A DNA stretch of 64,000 bases from assembly GCA_015063125.1 (NCBI GenBank), contig SUTB01000001.1, forward strand, positions 682,001-746,000. Reading direction: 5' to 3'. The position numbers and the translations under genes were made by a program. Shown one piece after another: positions 57,949 through 64,000 of this stretch (position 1 is its first letter; the number at the start of each line of letters is the position of its first letter). The notes below the pieces were generated by a model. It was not told where the DNA came from, ran no database searches, and saw only the letters and a list, made by a program, of their open reading frames with translations. This stretch comes from Thermoplasmata archaeon. Lineage in GTDB: Archaea; Thermoplasmatota; Thermoplasmata; Methanomassiliicoccales; Methanomethylophilaceae.

Positions 57949-59388
57949 ATGGATTACCAAAGGAACATCCCCCTGCTGTGCGACTACTATGAGTACACGA
58001 TGTCCAACGGGTACCTGGAGAAGGGTCTGGGAGACCGCATGGTCTACTTCGACATATTCTTCAGGACTGTGCCGGACAAGGGCGGATTCGTGGTGTTCGC
58101 AGGCTTGGAGCAGCTGGTGGACTACATCACCAACCTCCGTTTCACCGAGGAGGACATCGAGTTCATGCGCTCCAAGGGAACGTTCGGGGAGAAGTTCCTG
58201 GATTTCCTCAAGGACTTCCATTTCACCGGGGATGTGTGGGCGATACCCGAAGGAACGGCTGTGTTCCCCGGAGAGCCCCTCATCACCATCAGGGCCCCCA
58301 TTGCCCAAGCACAGATCCTGGAGACCTTCGCTCTCCTGACGATCAACCATCAATCCCTTATCGCCACCAAGGCCAACCGTATTGTGAGGGCTGCAAAGGG
58401 CAGGACCGTACTGGAGTTCGGCTCCAGAAGGGCCCAGGGAACCGATGCGGCCATATTGGGTGCTAGGGCAGCATACATCGCAGGATGCGGCGGAACGGCA
58501 TGCACTGTGAGCGATGAGCTTTTCGGAGTGCCCGCGAGCGGGACCATGGCCCACTCTTGGGTGATGATGTTCGATTCGGAGCTCGAGGCATTCAAGGCGT
58601 TCTGCGAGCTATATCCTGACAACGCCACCCTTCTGGTGGATACCTACGATACTATCAACAGCGGAATCCCCAACGCCATAAAGGCGATCAAGGAGGTGCT
58701 CATCCCCAAGGGGATAACCAAATGCGCCATCCGCCTGGATTCTGGTGACTTCGCTTTCCTCACCAAGAAGGCAAGGAAGATGCTAGACGATGCCGGTCTC
58801 ACGAACTGCAAGATAGTCGTATCCAATGCCCTCGATGAGAATCTGATCAAGGATCTGCTCAACCAGGGTGCCGTAATAGACGCTTTCGGTGTAGGCGACA
58901 ATCTGATCACCTCCCACAGCGACCCTGTGCTGAACGGTGTGTTCAAGCTCGTCGCCATGGAGGAGGACGGCAAGATAGTTCCTAAGATCAAGATCTCCGA
59001 CAACGTAGAGAAGATCACCACACCCCATTTCAAGAAAGTCTACAGGGTCTATGACGACAAAGGCATGGCCATTGCCGATCAGATCTGCGTTTACGACGAG
59101 ACCATCGACACGGATGCGCCGTTGGAGCTTTTCGACCCCTCCGCGACTTGGAAGAGGAAGACCCTAGAGAACTACTCCGTCAAGGAACTCATGGTCAAAG
59201 TCATAGAGAACGGAAAGCTTGTGTACGATCTCCCCTCCTTGGAGGATATCAGGAAACACTGTGCCGAGGAGACGGATACCCTTTGGGACGAGGTCAAGCG
59301 TTTCTCCAACCCTCATCAATATTATGTCGATATGTCGGAGAAGTTATGGAACGTCCGTAACGATCTGATTAACCAATCTAGGCAGTAA
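57949..59388 (+). CDS. pncB: Nicotinate phosphoribosyltransferase
   Basis: Makes nicotinate mononucleotide from nicotinate and PRPP for NAD salvage. The 479-residue product contains LCDYYEYTMSNGYLEKG near the N-terminus, EFGSRRAQGTDAAILGARAA (active-site region), CAIRLDSGDF and FGVGDNLITSHSDP (PRPP/phosphate loop). The length is that of the archaeal/long form. Nine bases separate it from eno. The following 59389-59654 spacer is AT-rich with promoter elements for the 59655 gene and an imperfect hairpin around GGTCTAAACG and TCTATAGACC. Confidence 0.93.
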   Translation: MDYQRNIPLLCDYYEYTMSNGYLEKGLGDRMVYFDIFFRTVPDKGGFVVFAGLEQLVDYITNLRFTEEDIEFMRSKGTFGEKFLDFLKDFHFTGDVWAIPEGTAVFPGEPLITIRAPIAQAQILETFALLTINHQSLIATKANRIVRAAKGRTVLEFGSRRAQGTDAAILGARAAYIAGCGGTACTVSDELFGVPASGTMAHSWVMMFDSELEAFKAFCELYPDNATLLVDTYDTINSGIPNAIKAIKEVLIPKGITKCAIRLDSGDFAFLTKKARKMLDDAGLTNCKIVVSNALDENLIKDLLNQGAVIDAFGVGDNLITSHSDPVLNGVFKLVAMEEDGKIVPKIKISDNVEKITTPHFKKVYRVYDDKGMAIADQICVYDETIDTDAPLELFDPSATWKRKTLENYSVKELMVKVIENGKLVYDLPSLEDIRKHCAEETDTLWDEVKRFSNPHQYYVDMSEKLWNVRNDLINQSRQ

Positions 59389-59654
59389 CGAATTCCGTGG
59401 CGAAATTACGAATTTCGTTCCATCTATCTGCTTTATATACGCTTGGATGAGCGAAATATCCCACATTTCCTATATATAAAACTAACTATCCAAAAACGTA
59501 CAAAAATTGTCGGTCTAAACGAACTAACGTCGTTAATCTATAGACCCTAAACTAAGGGTTTATATGGGGTGTTTGCGTAGCCCTATCAGTAGAAGAAATC
59601 GGGCAATTATGACCAATTAACTCCGATATCTTCACAGGTTGGGGGACTCGTAAT

Positions 59655-59921
59655 ATGAGCGATGAAAAGACTGCGGAATGCGGCAGCTACGCGCGCCGTA
59701 AGCCATCCAGCATTCGTCTGGACAGGCTGGATCTCGAGAACGAGATGTGTGTGTACTGCGCCTGCGGCCGTATCGTCGCCCTCGATAGGTCCGAAATGCA
59801 GTTGAAGTTATCACTTGGCAAAGAGCTCCAATGCACCGAGTGCCGCAACCGCAGAATCTCGGAAGAAATTGACTTCCTCAACAACCTCTACGATGGCTTT
59901 ATCGACGAGGAAAGTTACTGA
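59655..59921 (+). CDS. Small zinc-finger-like protein, 88 residues
   Basis: The product has one likely zinc site: CVYCACGRIV and, 30 residues later, LQCTECRNRR (CxxCxC ... CxxC), after a basic segment (YARRKPSSIRLDRLDL). The C-terminus is acidic (SEEIDFLNN ... GFIDEESY). I know no family name; the pattern suggests a small nucleic-acid- or protein-binding factor. A promoter (GTTTATATGG near 59560) lies about 95 bases upstream, leaving an unusually long leader for this window. Confidence 0.65.
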   Translation: MSDEKTAECGSYARRKPSSIRLDRLDLENEMCVYCACGRIVALDRSEMQLKLSLGKELQCTECRNRRISEEIDFLNNLYDGFIDEESY

Positions 59922-59938
59922 TTTTAGAAACTAAGAAA

Positions 59939-59965
59939 GTAACACGAAATATCCTTTAGTGTTAC
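59939..59965. promoter_or_regulatory. Perfect inverted repeat GTAACAC-N13-GTGTTAC next to a TATA box
   Basis: GTAACAC (59939-59945) and GTGTTAC (59959-59965) with a 13-base spacer; the right arm abuts CTATATAAAA (59965-59974). The half-site GTGTTAC also abuts the nikR promoter at 62878 and resembles half-sites reported for NikR in Geobacter, although the arms are in the opposite order here. The site lies between two converging genes, so the promoter would read toward topA from its 3' side; no gene for it is evident. Confidence 0.4.
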
Positions 59966-60033
59966 TATATAAAACGGCAAAGTTAGCTTTAAATTATAGT
60001 ATGTAAAAAATGAAAATTGCCGCTCGGAACGCA

Positions 60034-62322
60034 TCATTCCGAGGCGGTCTTCTTAGCGGGTTTGGTTGTGCGAGCTGCCTTCTTCTTTCCGGGGCAGTCG
60101 GGATTGATGCATTCCTCGAGATTTCCTACCTTGACCATGGGCGCCTTACAGATCGCACAGGGCTTGCCTAGGGGAGTGATGACTCCTCTCGGCCTGAGAG
60201 GGTAGGTCTGAGTGCATGTGGGCCACGAAGAGCATCCTGCGAACCTCCTGCCGGCCTTGGAGAACATCACCCTTATGTGACCGTTGTTGCAGGTAGGGCA
60301 GAGTCCCAAGTCGTTGAGAGCGACGTTGCTCGTACACTTGGGGTCGATGCACTGCACAGAGGGCGGGTTGCCCTTTCTGATGATCTTGAGCTGAGGAAGG
60401 CCGCAGACAGGGCATTTGGAATCCACAGTCTGCACCAAAGCTCCCCTGGGGAGCGGATATGCGCGCTTGCACTCGGGGTATCCGTCGCATCCGATGAAGT
60501 TACCGTTCTTCGACCTCTTGACGGACATGTTGTTCCCGCATGACGGACAGATGCCGATGTGCTGCTGAGAGTGCAGCGCGTCCTTGATCTCCTTTCCGAT
60601 GTCGTCGGACTCCTCAGAGATCTTGACCGCCACATCGTGGAGCATGTCCTGCGATTCCTTGACGACGGAATCCAATGTGCGTGCCCCCTCGGAGATGCTA
60701 AGCATGTCCGATTCCAGCTTCGCGGTCATGTCCGGCTCCGTGATGCCTCCGCCGTGCTTCTCCAGCGACTTCGTGAGCGCGATTCCGCTGGGAGTGGGGA
60801 TCATGTAATTGCCCTGGACATAGTTCCTTGAGAACAGCTTGCCGATGATGTCGTGCCTAGTACTCTTGGTACCGAGCTGCAGCCTGTCCATCTCCTGGAT
60901 GAGCGAACCCTGGTTGTACCTGTACGGGGGCTTGGTCTCGGACTCGACGATGGCCATGGACCTCACGTCGACCTCCTCGCCCTCCTTCAGGACCGGGAGC
61001 CTGCTCTCGTTCGCGGGCAGGTACTTCTTGTAGTACTTCTTCCAGCCGGGATCCGTGAGAACGTATCCGTCGGAGAGGAAGTTCTCGCCCTCCACCTCGA
61101 TCACGCACTTGGTGACCTCGGCCTTGGCGTTGGGCGCGACCGTTGCCAGGAATCTCCTGACGATGAGCTCGTAGAGCTTCCACTTGTCGCCCTTCATCTT
61201 GTCCTGCGTGGCCCCTGCCGTGGGGTAGATAGGCGGATGGTCCGTTGTGCTCCTCTTTCCCTTGGAGGGATAGATCTTCTCCTGGGCGAGGATCTCGTTG
61301 ACCTCTGCCTTGAACTCCGAGTCCTTGAGCTTATCGAGCACCGACCTCAGGTTGAGGCTCTTCGGGTACTCGGTATTCTCGGTACGTGGATATGAGATGT
61401 AACCTCCGGTGTACAGATCCTCGGCCAGCTTCATGGCCGTGGTTGGGGGGATACCGATCTTGTTGGCCTCCACCTGCATCATCGTGGTGTCGAACGGCGC
61501 CGGCCTGTACTCCTCCTTGATCTCCGAGGAGTATTTGGCGACGGTACCTGTCTTTGTTGACTTGACTTTCGAGAGTACGGCCTCCGCCTCCTCCTTCTTC
61601 CAGAACGGGTTGTCCTCGTGCTCTCCTTTGAAAGCAAGCATGCCGAACTTTCCCACCAGGTTCCAATAGGGGACAGGGACGAAGTTCTCGATCTCCTCGT
61701 GCCTATCTACCAGGAGCTTGAGAGTGGGGCTCTGGACCCTTCCCACGGACATGAAGTTGTTCCCAACCTGTCCGGATGACAATGAAATCAATCTTGTGAG
61801 GACGGCTCCCCAGGACAGATCCACGATCTGCCTTGCCTCTGCGGCATCGGCGAGCTTCTCGTCGGGGTCGGTGAGGTTCTTGAATGCTGCCTCCACCTCT
61901 CCCTTGGTGAGGGCGCTGAACTTGGCCCTCTTGACCTTGCTCATATCGGCACCGATGGCCTTGACGGTCTCCATACCGATGAGCTCTCCCTCCCTATCAT
62001 AGTCGGTAGCGATGATGATCTCGTCCGACTCGGAGGCGATGTCCTTGATGGTGTTGAGGATGGATTTCACACGCACCGATTTGACCTGCGGGGCGTAGAC
62101 CAGCTCGGCAGGCTTGATTGCACCCCAGTCGTTGTACTCCTTGGGGTAGTCCAGCTCTATGATGTGTCCCCTGAGGCTCACTACGTTGTAGTCGTCGCCT
62201 CCGGCCGTGAACTTGATGACGGTGGCACCGTTAGCTGAAGAAGATTGCGATTTTCCGTCCGAAAGGATGGTGGAGATCCTCCTGGCGGCGTTCGCTTTCT
62301 CGGTGATGATCAATTTCCTCAT
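60034..62322 (-). CDS. topA: DNA topoisomerase I (type IA)
   Basis: Relaxes negatively supercoiled DNA through a 5'-phosphotyrosine. The 762-residue protein begins with a Toprim domain (LIITEKANAARRI, then IIATDYDREGELIGME with the DxD-type acids). The catalytic Tyr is in GGYISYPRTENTEYP near residue 310. The C-terminal third has four Cys4 zinc ribbons (CPSCGNNMSV, CPVCGLPQ, CPTCNNGH, CAICKAPM and partners). It ends in a basic tail (KKKAARTTKPAKKTASE). The stop codon lies within a hairpin (60019-60048) followed by T-rich sequence on the minus strand, a likely terminator. Confidence 0.96.
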   Translation of the reverse strand: MRKLIITEKANAARRISTILSDGKSQSSSANGATVIKFTAGGDDYNVVSLRGHIIELDYPKEYNDWGAIKPAELVYAPQVKSVRVKSILNTIKDIASESDEIIIATDYDREGELIGMETVKAIGADMSKVKRAKFSALTKGEVEAAFKNLTDPDEKLADAAEARQIVDLSWGAVLTRLISLSSGQVGNNFMSVGRVQSPTLKLLVDRHEEIENFVPVPYWNLVGKFGMLAFKGEHEDNPFWKKEEAEAVLSKVKSTKTGTVAKYSSEIKEEYRPAPFDTTMMQVEANKIGIPPTTAMKLAEDLYTGGYISYPRTENTEYPKSLNLRSVLDKLKDSEFKAEVNEILAQEKIYPSKGKRSTTDHPPIYPTAGATQDKMKGDKWKLYELIVRRFLATVAPNAKAEVTKCVIEVEGENFLSDGYVLTDPGWKKYYKKYLPANESRLPVLKEGEEVDVRSMAIVESETKPPYRYNQGSLIQEMDRLQLGTKSTRHDIIGKLFSRNYVQGNYMIPTPSGIALTKSLEKHGGGITEPDMTAKLESDMLSISEGARTLDSVVKESQDMLHDVAVKISEESDDIGKEIKDALHSQQHIGICPSCGNNMSVKRSKNGNFIGCDGYPECKRAYPLPRGALVQTVDSKCPVCGLPQLKIIRKGNPPSVQCIDPKCTSNVALNDLGLCPTCNNGHIRVMFSKAGRRFAGCSSWPTCTQTYPLRPRGVITPLGKPCAICKAPMVKVGNLEECINPDCPGKKKAARTTKPAKKTASE

Positions 62323-62406
62323 TGCCTTTCAGAAACTGGCCCGATGGTATAAATTGATTGGCCTGGGCAGTCGGGTGGCCGCCCGGGCCGATGAGTGTGA
62401 AAAAGA

Positions 62407-62847
62407 TCAGTGCCTGTGGCCGATGTGGTGCATATTGCCCGAGGAGGGCGCTACCATGGTGAGCCTTCCCCTTAGGACGCCTTTGAGGCTGGTGATCTCG
62501 GAGGCGAACTCCTTGAGGGAAGCGAGCTTGTCCTCGCAGATGAGGATCTCCATGCACTTGGAATCGTCCAGGTGTATGTGGACAGAGGTCTTCACGAGCC
62601 CCTGGTGATGGTGCTCGAGGTCGGTGATCTTCTCTCCGACCGCGGAAGCCGTATGATCGTAGACGATCACGACTGTACCGACCATCCACTCGTCATCGTT
62701 CTTCCACTCGTTCTCTGCGAGGGAATCGCGGACCAGATCGCGCAATGCTTCTGATCTGCTGCTGTATCCTTTCTTCGCGATGTCCGCGTCGAAAGCTTCC
62801 AAAAGATTGGGCTCGAGTGATACGCCGATACGGGTGACGCCTGTCAT
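62407..62847 (-). CDS. nikR: NikR, nickel-responsive transcription regulator
   Basis: A 146-residue ribbon-helix-helix regulator: RHH domain at the start (RIGVSLEPNLLEAFDADIAK, SSRSEALRDLVRDSL) and an ACT-like nickel domain. All four high-affinity nickel ligands are visible with canonical spacing: the His in EHHHQ and His, His, Cys in SVHIHLDDSKC. It ends in a His-rich tail (MHHIGHRH). Nickel control matters here because F430 in Mcr and the hydrogenases need it. The TATA at about 62865-62875 gives a leaderless start, and a GTGTTAC half-site touches it. Confidence 0.94.
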   Translation of the reverse strand: MTGVTRIGVSLEPNLLEAFDADIAKKGYSSRSEALRDLVRDSLAENEWKNDDEWMVGTVVIVYDHTASAVGEKITDLEHHHQGLVKTSVHIHLDDSKCMEILICEDKLASLKEFASEITSLKGVLRGRLTMVAPSSGNMHHIGHRH

Positions 62848-62875
62848 GAGTTTTGTTATTATCTCTAAATATAAA

Positions 62876-62919
62876 TAGTGTTACTGATAGTATAAAAAAC
62901 AGCGTTTCCGATAACACTA
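62876..62919. promoter_or_regulatory. Inverted repeat in the nikR promoter region
   Basis: TAGTGTTA (62876-62883) and TAACACTA (62912-62919) are perfect 8-base arms separated by 28 bases. The left arm adjoins the minus-strand TATA of nikR (TATTTATATTTA). Autoregulation by NikR is the simplest reading; the spacing is wider than in published bacterial sites. Confidence 0.5.
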
Positions 62920-63003
62920 GTTCGATATTCATGACGACCTATGTGTCAGATTCTCTGGTTCCGCATGGCACGTTATTTAAGGTCATTCAGCAATCACAGT
63001 CAC

Positions 63004-63798
63004 ATGTCCGTTGAAATCGACAATCTCCAGAACGCGCTCGTTTCGGCAATCAAGAGCCAAGTCCAGGGCGAGGACATCGCTGTGGCATTCTCCGGAGGAT
63101 TGGACTCCGGTCTCGTGGCTGCGATAGCGAAAGAGTACGCAAGATCCGTGACCCTGTACACGTCCGGTAAGGACCAGTCATACGACGTGGTCATGGCACA
63201 GGAGATGTCGGAGAGGCTCGGCCTACCCTGGCTTCACATCCCCCTCACCGAGGATAACATCGAGGCCAGGCTCAGGGAGATGATCTCGATTACCGGGACT
63301 TCCAGCCCTCTTACCCTCTCGTTCGAGCTCCCGCTGTTCTTCGTATGCAGGACCGTCCGCGAGAAGTACGTGCTAAGCGGACAGGGATCTGACGAGCTCT
63401 TCGCCGGATACTCGAAGTACATCGGACTCTCCATAGAGGAACTGGATAGGATGAGGAAGGCGGACCTCGGAAAGCTCATTTCCTCTACCATCCCTCACGA
63501 GACCAAGGTCGCCGACCACTTCGGAAGGAAGGTCCTGTACCCCTACATGGATTCCATCGTCACCATGCAGGTCAACGCACTGGACCTCAACGAGCTGAAG
63601 CCCGCCGATGCGGATCACAGGAAGATGCTCCTCAGGCAGGTAGCGACCAACCTCGGATACCCCTTCATCGCTGAAAAGAAGAAGAAGGCAGCTCAGTACG
63701 GATCCGGAACCATGGACCTCGTCCGCAAGGTGGCCGAGAACAAGGGCATGACCTACGCCGAGCTCGTCGACAGCATTTATAAGGAAATCTTCGAGTGA
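63004..63798 (+). CDS. Asparagine synthase-like ATP-pyrophosphatase (no glutaminase domain)
   Basis: A 264-residue PP-loop protein: AVAFSGGLDSGLVAAI (SGGxDS motif, about residue 25) and LSGQGSDELFAGYSKYIGLS, as in the synthetase half of AsnB. The N-terminal glutamine amidotransferase domain is missing. Such stand-alone archaeal proteins have unclear substrates. ATG 63004 (MSVEIDNLQNALVS) is chosen because TTATTTAAGG at 62973-62982 places the transcript start right at it; an upstream ATG at 62941 would precede the promoter. Its 3' end overlaps the ATP-grasp gene by 22 bases, convergently. Confidence 0.85.
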   Translation: MSVEIDNLQNALVSAIKSQVQGEDIAVAFSGGLDSGLVAAIAKEYARSVTLYTSGKDQSYDVVMAQEMSERLGLPWLHIPLTEDNIEARLREMISITGTSSPLTLSFELPLFFVCRTVREKYVLSGQGSDELFAGYSKYIGLSIEELDRMRKADLGKLISSTIPHETKVADHFGRKVLYPYMDSIVTMQVNALDLNELKPADADHRKMLLRQVATNLGYPFIAEKKKKAAQYGSGTMDLVRKVAENKGMTYAELVDSIYKEIFE

Positions 63799-64000
63799 GC
63801 GACGTACTCCATGTACATCCTGGCCGGATCGAGATCCGTGAGCGAGTAGAGCATCCTGGTGCCCACCACATCCTCAATCTCGTTCAGGTAAACCTTCCCG
63901 TCCCCGAACACGAAGTCTATGCCGATGAAATCGGCCATGAGTTCGGGGACTATCCTTCTCACAATATCGACGGCTTCTGATGGAGGCTCGACCAGTTCTG
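63777..64000 (-). CDS. ATP-grasp family protein (partial, N-terminus outside window)
   Basis: The frame is open to the right edge. The visible 74 residues read ELVEPPSEAVDIVRRIVPEL at the cut end, then DFIGIDFVFGDGKVYLNEIE and DVVGTRMLYSLTDL. The D..VF.DGKVYLNEIED pattern with its metal-binding Glu/Asn is the end of an ATP-grasp domain, as in RimK-like ligases. What it ligates cannot be read from this fragment. Confidence 0.7.
   Translation of the reverse strand, partial: ELVEPPSEAVDIVRRIVPELMADFIGIDFVFGDGKVYLNEIEDVVGTRMLYSLTDLDPARMYMEYVAHSKISL

Noticed and set aside
1-64000. CRISPR array, insertion sequence, prophage or replication origin
   Set aside because: No regularly spaced repeats, transposase, integrase, phage gene or Cdc6/Orc1 gene is visible; the CARF-type regulator alone is not evidence for CRISPR.

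Overview
The window reads as chromosome of a methylotrophic, hydrogen-dependent methanogen of the order Methanomassiliicoccales (Thermoplasmata). The grounds are a truncated (no N-terminal domain) pyrrolysyl-tRNA synthetase gene with pylB, pylC and pylD, a tRNA-Pyl with the compact host-associated architecture, monomethylamine methyltransferase genes carrying an in-frame TAG, a complete mcrBDGA operon and a long run of methanogenesis-marker genes. From memory, the PylS and tRNA-Pyl sequences are closest to the rumen isolate ISO4-G1; this is recall, not a search.

Layout. 1-3460 (minus strand): pylT-pylS-pylB-pylC-pylD, each junction overlapping, with pylD cut by the window edge. 3646-9606: methylamine block, with a solitary mtmB (minus), a 627-base AT-rich control region, then mtmC-mtmB (plus) and the corrinoid activase ramA. 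9636-13445: small accessory genes (an amber-containing coiled-coil protein, a two-cluster ferredoxin, a TerB/flavin-fold fusion, a CARF-HTH regulator), a candidate structured RNA and the RNase P RNA. 13468-19619: ycaO, a HAD phosphatase, an archaeal ATPase and a giant double FAD-linked oxidase. 19724-27473 (minus): one tightly overlapping operon atwA-mcrC-mmp3-mmp6-mmp5-mmp15-mmp17-mmp7 ending in a DUF123 nuclease-like gene. 27601-29142: a divergent DUF4443/DUF2111 regulator and an unknown gene. 29276-33752 (minus): mcrBDGA plus a DUF2098 gene. 34045-35878: a DUF169 gene and a methylcobalamin:CoM methyltransferase. 36020-64000: mostly housekeeping genes (RecJ-like nuclease, argF, tRNA-His, rtcB, ileS, fen, rpe, rnz, metK, rpl40e, eno, pncB, topA, nikR), with the two window edges cutting pylD and an ATP-grasp gene.

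How it fits together. MtmB moves the methyl group of monomethylamine to the corrinoid of MtmC, RamA reactivates oxidised corrinoid, the UroD-fold methyltransferase at 34841 passes the methyl to coenzyme M, and Mcr releases methane. AtwA, McrC, the marker proteins, YcaO and NikR serve Mcr assembly, activation, modification and nickel supply. The pyl operon makes and charges the amino acid that MtmB needs.

The most notable observation is that TAG appears to be a sense codon outside the methylamine methyltransferases too. A ThiF/TcdA-family gene (47524-48231) and an uncharacterised coiled-coil gene (9636-10385) are both interrupted by a single in-frame TAG with convincing coding sequence on both sides. 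No gene I checked in the window uses TAG as its terminator. Other points of interest are a repeated GGATGTATCC dyad in intergenic regions beside methanogenesis genes, a multi-stem RNA candidate next to rnpB, and NikR-type half-sites.
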